64,000 nt of DNA from Pseudooceanicola atlanticus (GTDB lineage: Bacteria > Pseudomonadota > Alphaproteobacteria > Rhodobacterales > Rhodobacteraceae), in contig NZ_AQQX01000002.1 in the NCBI RefSeq assembly GCF_000768315.1, positions 682,001 through 746,000 on the forward strand, read 5' to 3'. Positions 25,147-33,421 of the stretch are shown piece after piece. The translations under genes were made by a program, and so were the position numbers. How positions within the stretch are numbered: position 1 is the first letter of the stretch; each line of letters opens with the position of its first letter. A model generated the notes under the pieces. That model saw only the letters and a list, made by a program, of their open reading frames with translations. It did no database searches and had not been told where the DNA came from.

Positions 25147-27372
25147 TTAATCCGCGACGGAGACTTCGTAGCGGCTCAGCAATTGCTCTAGCGTCGATTT
25201 CGCCGCAGCCGTGTCCTGCAAAAGGCGCCGGTTTTGTGCCAATTCGCCCATCTCGGGACTGGTGGGTGCCGTATCTGTCGACTTCATCAGGGTCGCGACC
25301 GAAGCCTTCAGCGGGTCCTCGGATTCAGACAGGTCTGACCATCGGCCGGCCAGCCAGGCCTGATCTTCCGCCGCGTCCACTTGGTTCAACCGCGAATACA
25401 CTGCGCTTGCCGCACCGTGATCGCCGCTTTCGGATCGCGCTCTGGCGCGGAGCGCATCGATCTCTACACCTTCCAGCCCGACCAGCTCTGCTTCGGCTCG
25501 AAGCGGCCGGCCGGTTGCAAGTGCAACCTCGGATCGTAGGATGCGACGGGCCCGGCCCTCCGCTCCTTCCGCGCCCTCGCTCAGGAAGGGTTCAGCAAGG
25601 TCGGGAAAGCCCAGGTCCAGCAGGCGGGCGCTCAGAGCATTGCCTGTTGCCACATCGATTGTCGGGACATGACGGGTCGCCAGATCAAGCGCATGTGCCA
25701 TGAACTCCGCATCCGGTGCGCTTTGAGTCACAAGGCCTGCCACGCGGTTCCGCAGCCGATCCACCGCCAACGGGTCCAGATTGTCCGCGGCCCGCTGATC
25801 GAGGATCTCGAACGCGGTTTCGAATTGTCCGGCACCGGCCCGCGCCAGGATTTCGACGCGCAAAAGGTCAATCGCCAAGTCGGAGTTCCTGAACTGCAGC
25901 GCATAGGCCGCCACCAACTCAGCCGTTTCGCGGGATACCGGATTGCCTTCTTCCAGCTCCGTTTCCACCATGGCGATCAACGCTTCCGGAGAGATTTCCG
26001 ACCCCTCACCAACAGCCCTGGCCAATGTGGCCTTGCCCTGATCCGAATCGCCCTTGGCCAGGTTGAGCTTACCCTCTGCCAGGATATGCCGATCCTCCGA
26101 GGTTTCACCGCCACGCTCGACGACCCGCAACAGCCGTTCAGCCGTGCCGGGGTCTTTCGCTGCAATGAAACGTTCAGCCAGGATCGGTCCAAGATATTGG
26201 CGCATCATCAGCGGCAATTCGTTCATGGTCCGCATGATCGCCGGAACTTCCGGCGCCATATCTGGCGTGATCGCAGGATGCGCCAATGTGGCCCAAAACG
26301 CGGCATGGGTGTCGCAATCCATCTGATGAGCGAAAGCCGACGGCTCCGGATCATGGCCGTATTCGAGAATACGCGCCATGGAGGCGACAATCTGCGCCTC
26401 ACCGCCTGGGTCACCCATCATAGCCAGCGCGCCCAGTGCCTCCGGCCCAAAACCATATCCCACGTAGAATTTGGCCGTTGCCAGTGCCGTCTCGTCCCGC
26501 GTGCGATCGAGTTCCGTCATCAGGTCCCGCCGCAATTGGCCCAATTCGAAGGTGAATGGCTGCTCACCACGCCATTCCGTCACATTCAGCGCTTCATCAG
26601 GCAGGCATGCGCGACCATCCGACGTGACGGGCTTGTCCCCATGCTGATCCTCGATCATCGAAGAGTGCAGAACAGCCCCGCCCGCCTGCTCGACAGGAAC
26701 GGATACCGGAGAGACAGGGGCTTCGACCCCCTGGTCCGCAATCGCCGGCGTGTCGCTGTTCTTCACTGGCCTCGACTTGTTGCCTGGCTTGAGCAAGCCC
26801 TGTGTCGCGGCCCGCGCCACTTGCTGCAGGATCATGGCTTCAAGCTCGGCGAGTCGCGCAGCCTGATCCGGCGACCCTTCTTCGGTCATGCTTGGCAGGT
26901 TGTTCGTGGCCGCCTCGGTCACAGCCTTGGCATCCGCCTGGCTCACGGTGTTCACCTTGACACTCTCGGGTACTCGCGCACTCGACCGTGGTCTCTCGAC
27001 AACAGGCAATACAGCGTCGGGCTTCTTGTCCACGAGGTCGATTACCAGAACATTGCCTGGCAGGAGCTGAGTCCGGAACTCACAGGAACAGAGATAGGAA
27101 AGCTCCAGCGGTGAATTGCTTCGACCCTGCAACACCTCGGAAAATCGGTCGCGCCCGATGCGATCATAGATGGTGGATGTGTCGAACTGCACGCTGGGCG
27201 TCGTCGTCAACCGGGCAGCATTGGCGCTTTCTGCAAGATCCCACTCGACCCCTTCCGGCAGATAGGCGACGAGCCGGGTAAACCCGTCATGTTCACCGGA
27301 CCGCACAACGGCCGTCGCGGCCCAGATCGGACCGCTCCAGACCAGCGCCAGCAGAATGGCAAGAAGTCTCAT
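25147..27372 (-). CDS. large exported flagellar-operon protein: AMIN-like domain plus alpha-solenoid
   Basis: A protein of 741 residues. Residues 1-18 form a signal peptide. About 20-115 reads as a beta-rich domain opening with VVRSGEHDGFTRLVAYLP, which resembles AMIN domains that bind peptidoglycan or sit in envelope machines. About 120-260 is low-complexity linker. From about 290 to the end it is helical and TPR/solenoid-like (repeated Ala-rich pairs such as AERLLRVVERGG, DLAIDLLRVEILARAG). It overlaps motA by 4 bp and precedes sltF, so a periplasmic flagellar or stator-linked role is likely. Screens in Roseobacter-group bacteria have reported new motility genes in such clusters; I cannot say whether this is one of them. 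Confidence 0.75.
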   Translation of the reverse strand: MRLLAILLALVWSGPIWAATAVVRSGEHDGFTRLVAYLPEGVEWDLAESANAARLTTTPSVQFDTSTIYDRIGRDRFSEVLQGRSNSPLELSYLCSCEFRTQLLPGNVLVIDLVDKKPDAVLPVVERPRSSARVPESVKVNTVSQADAKAVTEAATNNLPSMTEEGSPDQAARLAELEAMILQQVARAATQGLLKPGNKSRPVKNSDTPAIADQGVEAPVSPVSVPVEQAGGAVLHSSMIEDQHGDKPVTSDGRACLPDEALNVTEWRGEQPFTFELGQLRRDLMTELDRTRDETALATAKFYVGYGFGPEALGALAMMGDPGGEAQIVASMARILEYGHDPEPSAFAHQMDCDTHAAFWATLAHPAITPDMAPEVPAIMRTMNELPLMMRQYLGPILAERFIAAKDPGTAERLLRVVERGGETSEDRHILAEGKLNLAKGDSDQGKATLARAVGEGSEISPEALIAMVETELEEGNPVSRETAELVAAYALQFRNSDLAIDLLRVEILARAGAGQFETAFEILDQRAADNLDPLAVDRLRNRVAGLVTQSAPDAEFMAHALDLATRHVPTIDVATGNALSARLLDLGFPDLAEPFLSEGAEGAEGRARRILRSEVALATGRPLRAEAELVGLEGVEIDALRARARSESGDHGAASAVYSRLNQVDAAEDQAWLAGRWSDLSESEDPLKASVATLMKSTDTAPTSPEMGELAQNRRLLQDTAAAKSTLEQLLSRYEVSVAD

Positions 27373-28238
27373 GCGGCCTCCTGCTTCACGGATTTCAGGG
27401 CATCTTCAAGGTCCGAATAGCTGGGCCGGTAATGGGATGGCGTGTTTTGCCGCCCCACTTCGATACAGATATTCGTGGCGTGGTTATGCAGGTTAGCGAC
27501 CAGGACCTCGCGGATCAGGTGATAGAAATGACCATCGTCCTCGACCACGGTCTTCACCTTCGTGGCGAAGGGGCCGACCAGGCCGTAGGCCAGAAACACG
27601 CCGAGGAAGGTCCCCACCAGGGCGCCACCGATCATCTTGCCAAGGATCTCAGGCGGTTGATCGATCGAAGCCATTGTCTTGATCACACCAAGCACGGCTG
27701 CCACGATCCCGAGCGCCGGAAGGCCGTCTGCCATGGATTGCAGGGCATGGCTGGAATGCAGAGCGTGATGCAGGTTCGCCTCCATCCGCTTGTCGAGGAT
27801 TTCCTCGACCTGGTGCGGATCGTCGTAGTTCATGGAGGCCGAGCGCATCGTGTCGCAGATCAACCCGATCGCCTCCTTGTCAGACAGGATTTTGGTATAT
27901 TTCGAGAAGATCGAAGAATTCTCCGGATCCTCGATATGTTCTTCGATCGCGACCGGATTCTGACGGGCAAGGCGGATCAGTTCGAACAACAGGCAAAGCA
28001 AGTCGCGGTAATCATCGGGCTTCCATTTCGGACCCTTGAAGACCTTCCCGACATCCTTGAGCGTATGCTTGACTGACGCCATGTCATTGCCGACCAGGAA
28101 GGACCCGACTGCGGCGCCCCCGATCATCATCATCTCGAACGGCAAGGATTTCAGGATGATGCCCAACTTCCCGCCAGCGAGGATATAACCGCCGAACACC
28201 ATGACGAAGATCACGCCGATCCCGACAAAACCGATCAT
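27369..28238 (-). CDS. motA: flagellar stator protein MotA
   Basis: A protein of 289 residues with four membrane segments (about 2-20, 34-52, 170-190, 200-222). The cytoplasmic loop carries LLCLLFELIRLARQNPVAIEEHIEDPE, which holds the charged residues that touch FliG, and later PALGIVAAVLGVIKTM with the conserved Pro. Together with MotB it is the proton-driven stator. Its partner motB is not adjacent but lies 10 kb away in another unit. The stop overlaps the next gene by 4 bp. Confidence 0.95.
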   Translation of the reverse strand: MIGFVGIGVIFVMVFGGYILAGGKLGIILKSLPFEMMMIGGAAVGSFLVGNDMASVKHTLKDVGKVFKGPKWKPDDYRDLLCLLFELIRLARQNPVAIEEHIEDPENSSIFSKYTKILSDKEAIGLICDTMRSASMNYDDPHQVEEILDKRMEANLHHALHSSHALQSMADGLPALGIVAAVLGVIKTMASIDQPPEILGKMIGGALVGTFLGVFLAYGLVGPFATKVKTVVEDDGHFYHLIREVLVANLHNHATNICIEVGRQNTPSHYRPSYSDLEDALKSVKQEAA

Positions 28239-28297
28239 CTGAGAAACTCCGAAAACGACTCGGGACGATCATCGCCCGTTCAAGTTAAGAAACGGTC

Positions 28298-28323
28298 ATG
28301 TCCCGACTATTCCGTCGGGACAT
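28298..28323. other. perfect inverted repeat across the motE stop codon
   Basis: ATGTCCCGAC (28298-28307) and GTCGGGACAT (28314-28323) form a 10-bp perfect dyad with a 6-nt loop. It overlaps the last codons of motE and the motE-motA gap. No T-tract follows on the minus strand, so it looks more like an mRNA-stability or processing hairpin than a terminator. Confidence 0.6.
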
Positions 28324-28930
28324 TCGCGTTGCGACCGGCCAGGATCACGCTGACCGCATAGGCCGTCTGTGGAGACAGCCCTGCCATCACGCCGGCAGCC
28401 GCGCCCGGCTGCATTCGGCCGAGGAAACCAGCCGCGAATTGCGGGTCCATTTCCTCGAACAGCATGGCGGCCTCTTTGGGTTTCATGTTCTCGTAGACGG
28501 CGGTAAGGCGCGACAGGTCGTCCTCTGCAGCAGTGTCGGCCAAGGCCAGCGTTTCGCGCAGCGCTTCTTCAGCGCGTGTCAGTTCCGCCAGCTTTTTCTC
28601 GATCTCCTGATCCGCAACAGACAGGGCCTGCATACGGTTGGCGACCTGCGCTTCCTTTTCCTTCAGCCGCGCTTCACGGGTGGCGAAAGCTTCCAGCATG
28701 GCGGCAACATCGGGCTCCGGCTCGCAGGCCTGCGGCACTGGCGCGTGCGCGGCCATTTCGGACTGGTTCTCCGGTTCTTCAGTTCGCGCGATCGCCTGGC
28801 CCGCATCCGCACCGATTCGCAGGACCGCCGACCCGATCAGCAAGCACGCCAGGATCAGCAACGTCCCCTTGCCGCGACGCCGGACAGACCGGCGTTTGCG
28901 CGGTTTTTCCCTGGTCGCCTTCCGTTTCAT
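28307..28930 (-). CDS. motE: MotE-like flagellar protein (MgtE-N-like C terminus)
   Basis: A protein of 207 residues: basic N terminus (about 1-20), one membrane helix (about 22-40), a coiled coil of roughly 75-145 (REARLKEKEAQVANRMQALS), and a C-terminal domain YENMKPKEAAMLFEEMDPQFAAGFL that matches the MgtE-N/MotE type. MotE of Sinorhizobium acts as a chaperone for the periplasmic motility protein MotC; a stator-support role is inferred here. Start overlaps the stop of the 118-residue protein gene (ATGA). A 68-bp gap with an inverted repeat separates it from motA. Confidence 0.85.
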   Translation of the reverse strand: MKRKATREKPRKRRSVRRRGKGTLLILACLLIGSAVLRIGADAGQAIARTEEPENQSEMAAHAPVPQACEPEPDVAAMLEAFATREARLKEKEAQVANRMQALSVADQEIEKKLAELTRAEEALRETLALADTAAEDDLSRLTAVYENMKPKEAAMLFEEMDPQFAAGFLGRMQPGAAAGVMAGLSPQTAYAVSVILAGRNANVPTE

Positions 28931-29283
28931 CCGCCAGCACTCCGCCGCGTGAAGACGGGCCCGGACACGACATTGCCCTTATCCTTTGCCTCATCCGCAT
29001 CGGGCAGGTCGTGCATCGACGCGACCATCAGTTCCAGCCGCTTGGCCACGGTTTCGGCCCGGTTGGTCAGATCGGTGAGCGAGGCAGAGCTGTCCTGCGA
29101 ACTGGCCTGGGCCGCTGCGAGGGTGCGCGTCAGGTCATCGACCTGTGCGGACAGCACGGCAACAGCACCCCCGACCCCGTTTTCGAGGTCGTTGAACCGG
29201 GTCAGCCGTCGCGCCAGCACGAAGCAATAGAATGCCGCCCCGAGGGCGCCGGCGACCAGTAGAATATCAGCAATTAGTTCCAT
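28927..29283 (-). CDS. small membrane-anchored flagellar-operon protein (possible DUF6468)
   Basis: A protein of 118 residues with an N-terminal membrane helix (about 3-22: IADILLVAGALGAAFYCFVLA), then RRLTRFNDLENGVGGAVAVLSAQVDDL and a helical tail. The motif around LTRFNDLENGVGGAV recalls DUF6468, found next to fliL in alphaproteobacteria; I cannot verify the family. ATG 29283 is preferred over TTG 29295 because GAGGGA sits just upstream of it. Placed between fliL and motE and coupled to motE, it is likely a stator- or basal-body-associated factor. Confidence 0.7.
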   Translation of the reverse strand: MELIADILLVAGALGAAFYCFVLARRLTRFNDLENGVGGAVAVLSAQVDDLTRTLAAAQASSQDSSASLTDLTNRAETVAKRLELMVASMHDLPDADEAKDKGNVVSGPVFTRRSAGG

Positions 29284-29291
29284 TTTGTCCC

Positions 29292-29795
29292 TCAATTCAT
29301 CACGAATTCCATGACCAACAGGTCATTGACGTTTCCTTGTCCTGTCACGACTTGCACCCGTCGCAACATCTGTGCGCGTAGCCGCACCAGGGCCGACGGG
29401 TCCTGCAGATCCGACAATTCGACCGCGCGCAGGTAGGAGTTCAGAACGTCCACCACACGCGGTAGCAACATCGTCACCCGTTCCGCCCGGGCAGAAGGCA
29501 CTTCCAGTTGCGCGCGGAAGCGCAAGTGACGGTTATCGGCCGCGCGACCCATGGTGATCGTCATCGGCTCGATCGCTACGTAAGCCACATCGGGCATATC
29601 GATTGCGTCCGCGCCCGGTTCCTCCAGGGGATGGTCACCGTCCGCATGTTCAGCAGGTGCGCCGAACAACATGCCCGAATAGATCGCAAAGAAACTGCCA
29701 CCACCCCCGACCAGGGCCAGGACCAGCCCCAGAATCAGGGGCAGCTTGGAGGCCTTCTTCGGCGCGACGTCCTGTTCTTCTTCCGTATCTGCCAT
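29292..29795 (-). CDS. fliL: flagellar basal body-associated protein FliL
   Basis: A protein of 167 residues: short cytoplasmic tail, one membrane helix (about 17-40: LPLILGLVLALVGGGGSFFAIYSG) and a periplasmic FliL domain with YVAIEPMTITM, NRHLRFRAQLEV and the C-terminal block RRVQVVTGQGNVNDLLVMEFVMN. It associates with MotA/MotB stators. It is the first gene of the leftward operon that continues to the end of flhB. A CtrA-like box lies 46 bp upstream, shared with divergent fliF. Confidence 0.93.
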   Translation of the reverse strand: MADTEEEQDVAPKKASKLPLILGLVLALVGGGGSFFAIYSGMLFGAPAEHADGDHPLEEPGADAIDMPDVAYVAIEPMTITMGRAADNRHLRFRAQLEVPSARAERVTMLLPRVVDVLNSYLRAVELSDLQDPSALVRLRAQMLRRVQVVTGQGNVNDLLVMEFVMN

Positions 29796-29840
29796 CGTGA
29801 ATTCCGAATTTGTCGATGGCTCTTCATAACCCGACAGGGA

Positions 29841-29855
29841 CTAACCGATTGTTAA
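29841..29855. promoter_or_regulatory. candidate CtrA box between fliL and fliF
   Basis: CTAA-CCGATTG-TTAA matches TTAA-N7-TTAA at seven of eight fixed positions and keeps the favoured TAACC core. It lies 46 bp before fliL and 61 bp before fliF, so it could serve either or both divergent operons. Confidence 0.62.
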
Positions 29856-29916
29856 GGCAGATCGGCGAAAAGTCGGGTCACCGGGCGGTAGAAAATTGCC
29901 CTGACAGGAGGCCCAA

Positions 29917-31533
29917 GTGCAGCAGTTGATCTCTCTGTGGATTGGTATGGATTCGCGGCGCAGGATCGTGACGGTCCTGGCAAGTCTTGCCTTGTTCGTG
30001 ACCGTTCTCGGCCTGACTCGCATGGCGACTCAGCCGGGCATGGCCCTGCTTTATTCCGGCCTGGAAAATGGCCAGGCGGGTGAAGTCGTGCGTGCTCTCG
30101 AACAGCGCGGCGCATCCTACGAGGTGCGCGGCGGCGCCATTTATGTCGAAGGGAATCAGCGGGACGAACTCCGCATGACCCTCGCCAGCGAAGGTCTGCC
30201 GCGGAACAATTCCCAAGGGTACGAACTGCTGGATTCGCTCAGCGGTTTCGGCACCACGTCGCAGATGTTCGATGCCGCCTATTGGCGCGCGAAAGAAGGG
30301 GAATTGGCCCGGACCATCGCGGCCTCTCCGCAGATTCAGGCCGCGCGCGTGCATATAGCCAATGCCGGTTCGAACCCGTTCCAACGTGACCTGAAACCCA
30401 CCGCGTCCGTTTCGGTTACCGGGTCGGGAACGCTATCTGGCGGTCAGGCCAGGGCGCTGAAATATCTTGTCGCCTCCGCCGTTGCCGGCCTCAGCCCCGA
30501 CGACGTTGCGATCATCGACAGTTCCGGTGAATTGCTGGCGGGTCAGGATGAACTTGCCCCCAACAGCTCCACTGACGATCGGTCCGTGAAACTGCGCGAA
30601 CGGGTCCAGCGCCTGCTGGAAGCCCGTGTCGGTTTCGGCAATGCCGTGGTCGAGGTCAGTGTCGACACCGTGACCGAAAGCGAATCGATCCGCGAACGCC
30701 GGTTCGATCCGGAAAACCGCGTCGCCATCTCGACCGAGACGGAGGAACGCTCCGGCACGTCACAGAACGCGGCGAATGACGTCACGGTGGCGTCAAACCT
30801 CCCTGACGGCGATGCTGCGGGTGGTGAGAACTCGACCAGTCAGTCCAGTGAAACCCGTGAGCGGGTGAACTACGAAGTCTCTGAAACCGAAAGGGAAATC
30901 ATTCGTGCACCCGGTTCGGTGAAACGGCTGACGGTCGCGGTTCTTGTCAACGGGATCGAAGCACAGGGGCCAGATGGGGCCGCCACGCTCGAACCCCGGC
31001 CAGATGACGAACTCGACGCGCTGCGCGATCTCGTCGCCTCTGCCGTCGGCTTCGATGAAACCCGCGGCGACGTGATCACCATCAAGTCCATGCTCTTCGA
31101 AGAGCTCGAGCCCCAGGGGACCTTTGCCAGCAATTCACTGACTGATCTGATCGCGCTGGACCCGATGTCGATCATCCAAATGGCGATTCTTGCGATCGTC
31201 GCGCTGGTTCTCGGCCTCTTCGTGATCCGCCCGGTCCTGCGTGGCTCCGGTGCCGATATCTCCCAACTGCCCGCGCCCGCCATGTCCGGCCCTGATGACG
31301 ACCGGGGGTCCAGCTCTGCTTCCAACGCCCTGACCGGCGAAATCACGGATGACGATTTCACCCTGCCGGACCTGCCTATCGTGTCGGATTTCGACACCGG
31401 CGGTCTGCCCGGCTTCGACGACGACCCCTCCGAAGATCCGGTGGAACGGCTTCAGTCTCTCATCGGCGAACGTCGCGATGAAACCGTCGAAATCCTGAGG
31501 AGCTGGCTCGAAGACAGAGAGGAAACGGCCTGA
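29917..31533 (+). CDS. fliF: flagellar MS-ring protein FliF
   Basis: A protein of 538 residues. Membrane helix one is about 19-38 and helix two about 420-445. Between them lie the YscJ/FliF ring domains (MALLYSGLENGQAGEVVRAL; VHIANAGSNPFQRDLKPTASV; LKYLVASAVAGLSPDDVAIID). The C-terminal tail ends with ERLQSLIGERRDETVEILRSWLED, the FliG-binding segment. The start is GTG at 29917 with AGGAGG at 29906-29911. fliH starts on the last base of its stop codon, so the two are coupled. Confidence 0.95.
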   Translation: MQQLISLWIGMDSRRRIVTVLASLALFVTVLGLTRMATQPGMALLYSGLENGQAGEVVRALEQRGASYEVRGGAIYVEGNQRDELRMTLASEGLPRNNSQGYELLDSLSGFGTTSQMFDAAYWRAKEGELARTIAASPQIQAARVHIANAGSNPFQRDLKPTASVSVTGSGTLSGGQARALKYLVASAVAGLSPDDVAIIDSSGELLAGQDELAPNSSTDDRSVKLRERVQRLLEARVGFGNAVVEVSVDTVTESESIRERRFDPENRVAISTETEERSGTSQNAANDVTVASNLPDGDAAGGENSTSQSSETRERVNYEVSETEREIIRAPGSVKRLTVAVLVNGIEAQGPDGAATLEPRPDDELDALRDLVASAVGFDETRGDVITIKSMLFEELEPQGTFASNSLTDLIALDPMSIIQMAILAIVALVLGLFVIRPVLRGSGADISQLPAPAMSGPDDDRGSSSASNALTGEITDDDFTLPDLPIVSDFDTGGLPGFDDDPSEDPVERLQSLIGERRDETVEILRSWLEDREETA

Positions 31534-32132
31534 TGTCCATCGCGCATCTCCTCGACGATTTCGGATCCCAACCGGCGCAATCCGCGCCCTCCCAGGCCAT
31601 GGCCGAAGAGGAGGTCGAGACCCTGCGCCTGCAATCCTACGAAGAAGGCTACAAGGCCGGCTGGGAGGACGCGATCAAGTCTCAAAGGGACCAGAGCGCG
31701 CATATCTCAGACGAATTTGCACGAAATCTGCAGGACCTGTCCTTCACCTACCATGAGGCGCACAGCCAGGTGATGCAAGCCATGACCCCGCTGATCCAGG
31801 ACATCATTGATGTCGTCGTGCCGGAAACGGTCAAGGAGACCATAGGCTTGCGCGTTGTTGAACAGCTGAGCGAGATGGCGCGCCGCAACGGGGCCCACCG
31901 GGTCGAGATCATCGTCGCTCCCGAAGATGCCGACAAGATCCGGGTCCTTCTGGACCAGGATTTCGGCTTCCCGATCGAGGCGATGTCTGACGAAACCCTC
32001 GCAGAGGGGCAAGTCTTCCTGCGCATGGCCCAGGAAGAACGGCAGATCGACATGGAGGCCGTGATGTCCGGTATCCGCCAGGCGGTGGCCGGGATCCTTC
32101 AAGAAACTGAAAGGAAAATGATGCATGGATAA
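31533..32132 (+). CDS. fliH: FliH-like flagellar export stator protein
   Basis: A protein of 199 residues. The N terminus is acidic and Gln-rich, then helical (LQSYEEGYKAGWEDAIKSQRDQS), and the C-terminal half (MTPLIQDIIDVVVPETVKETIGLRVVEQL) resembles FliH/HrpE-type export proteins that hold the ATPase FliI. Similarity is at the level of architecture, so the name is an inference supported by position between fliF and fliN. FliI is not in the window. The stop overlaps the fliN start by 8 bp. Confidence 0.75.
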   Translation: MSIAHLLDDFGSQPAQSAPSQAMAEEEVETLRLQSYEEGYKAGWEDAIKSQRDQSAHISDEFARNLQDLSFTYHEAHSQVMQAMTPLIQDIIDVVVPETVKETIGLRVVEQLSEMARRNGAHRVEIIVAPEDADKIRVLLDQDFGFPIEAMSDETLAEGQVFLRMAQEERQIDMEAVMSGIRQAVAGILQETERKMMHG

Positions 32133-32400
32133 ACCTGCAGCCGAAAAGGGGCATCCCTTCTCCTCCGTCCCGATCGAGATCACGATTTCGGTCGGCAAGG
32201 CGCGCCCGCTCATCCGCGATCTGCTGTCGCTGGAACATGATGCGGTGCTGCCGCTCGACCGCCGTGTCGACGATCCGGTCGAACTGTATGTCGGCGATCG
32301 CCTGATCGCCCGTGGCGAACTGGAAGAGATGGAGGGCGACCAGGCCGGGCAGCTCGCCGTGCGCCTGACAGAGGTCGCCGACCTTCAGGACGGTATCTGA
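32125..32400 (+). CDS. fliN: flagellar switch C-ring protein FliN
   Basis: A 91-residue protein that is essentially a single SpoA/FliN domain: VPIEITISVGKARPLIRDLLSLEHDAVLPLD with DDPVELYVGDRLIARGELEEMEG and QLAVRLTEV. Length is short, typical of alphaproteobacterial FliN. It forms the lower C-ring with FliM, which is not in this window. It overlaps fliH and lies 4 bp before fliP. Confidence 0.93.
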   Translation: MDKPAAEKGHPFSSVPIEITISVGKARPLIRDLLSLEHDAVLPLDRRVDDPVELYVGDRLIARGELEEMEGDQAGQLAVRLTEVADLQDGI

Positions 32401-32404
32401 CCCC

Positions 32405-33139
32405 ATGACCAGAAAGACGATGTCGGTCGCGCTGACCGTCGGTTTGATCCTGGCCGCCAGTGCGGCCGGGGCGCAGGAACTCAGCCTCGACCTAGGGGAT
32501 GGCGGCTCGATCTCTGCGCGCAGCCTTCAGCTGATCGCGCTGATCACGGTGCTCAGCATCGCGCCGGGCCTTGCCATCATGATCACCTGTTTCCCGTTCC
32601 TCGTGACGGTTCTGTCGATTCTTCGGCAGGCCATCGGCATGCAGCAATCGCCGCCCAACATGCTGATCATCTCCCTCGCGCTGTTCCTGACCTATTACGT
32701 GATGGAACCGGTCTTTCAGACAGCCTGGCAGAACGGGATCGACCCGCTGGTCGCCGGCACGATCGAGTTGCAGGAGGCCGCAACCCGCGCGATCGAACCC
32801 TTCCGGGGTTTCATGGCCAACCGCGTGGACGCTGAAACCTTCGAAACCATGGCCGCGTTGCGCCCGGACAATGCGAATATCGCCCGTGGCGAGGATGCGC
32901 CGCTGTCTGTCCTCATCCCCAGCTTCATGCTGTCCGAGGTCTCGAGGGCCTTCCAGATCGGCTTCCTCGTCTTCCTGCCGTTCCTGATCATCGACCTCGT
33001 CGTCGCGGCGGTGCTGATGTCCATGGGTATGATGATGGTCCCGCCGGCCATCGTGTCGCTGCCCTTCAAACTCGCCTTCTTCGTCATCGCGGACGGATGG
33101 TCGATGATCGCCGGCAGCCTGGTACGCAGTTATTTCTGA
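32405..33139 (+). CDS. fliP: flagellar export gate protein FliP
   Basis: A protein of 244 residues with a cleavable signal sequence (to about AGAQE, residue 25), as typical of FliP, and four membrane segments. Conserved blocks: VLSIAPGLAIMITCFPFLVTVLSILRQAIGMQQSPPN near the N terminus and FMLSEVSRAFQIGFLVFLPFLIIDLVVA later, ending with LPFKLAFFVIADGW. It is the pentameric core of the export gate. Last gene of the fliF operon, followed by a good terminator. Confidence 0.96.
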   Translation: MTRKTMSVALTVGLILAASAAGAQELSLDLGDGGSISARSLQLIALITVLSIAPGLAIMITCFPFLVTVLSILRQAIGMQQSPPNMLIISLALFLTYYVMEPVFQTAWQNGIDPLVAGTIELQEAATRAIEPFRGFMANRVDAETFETMAALRPDNANIARGEDAPLSVLIPSFMLSEVSRAFQIGFLVFLPFLIIDLVVAAVLMSMGMMMVPPAIVSLPFKLAFFVIADGWSMIAGSLVRSYF

Positions 33140-33170
33140 AACCGCGATCTAGAACAACACCAATTGAAGA

Positions 33171-33203
33171 AAGCGGTCGGGAATATCCCGGCCGCTTTTT
33201 ATA
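33171..33203 (+). terminator. rho-independent terminator of the fliF-fliP operon
   Basis: AAGCGGTCGGG (33171-33181) pairs with CCCGGCCGCTT (33187-33197, one G-U pair) over a 5-nt loop, followed by TTTATATT, 31 bp after fliP. Beyond it, 33204-33353 shows no gene or pattern that I recognise. Confidence 0.85.
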
Positions 33204-33353
33204 TTCCCTCTGACCCCGAAGTTGCGCGAACGGAGACGGACAATCGCGGGCCCACCGAACCAGTCAATCCGAAAGACTGCGCCGGTCAGAACCCAAGCAC
33301 CGGATCGCCCCAAGAACTTGCATTGGCAACACATGAGTCCATGCGCCCAGCCT

Positions 33354-33391
33354 CTCAAAAGAAAACCGCCGCTCCGAATGGGGCGGCGGTT
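33354..33391 (-). terminator. rho-independent terminator of the motB-flgI operon
   Basis: On the minus strand AACCGCCGC (from 33391) pairs with GCGGCGGTT (33372-33364) and runs into TTCTTTTGAG, 31 bp beyond the flgI stop. Confidence 0.85.
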
Positions 33392-33421
33392 CCTGTTGTT
33401 CCGACAGAGACGGGAGGCAGA

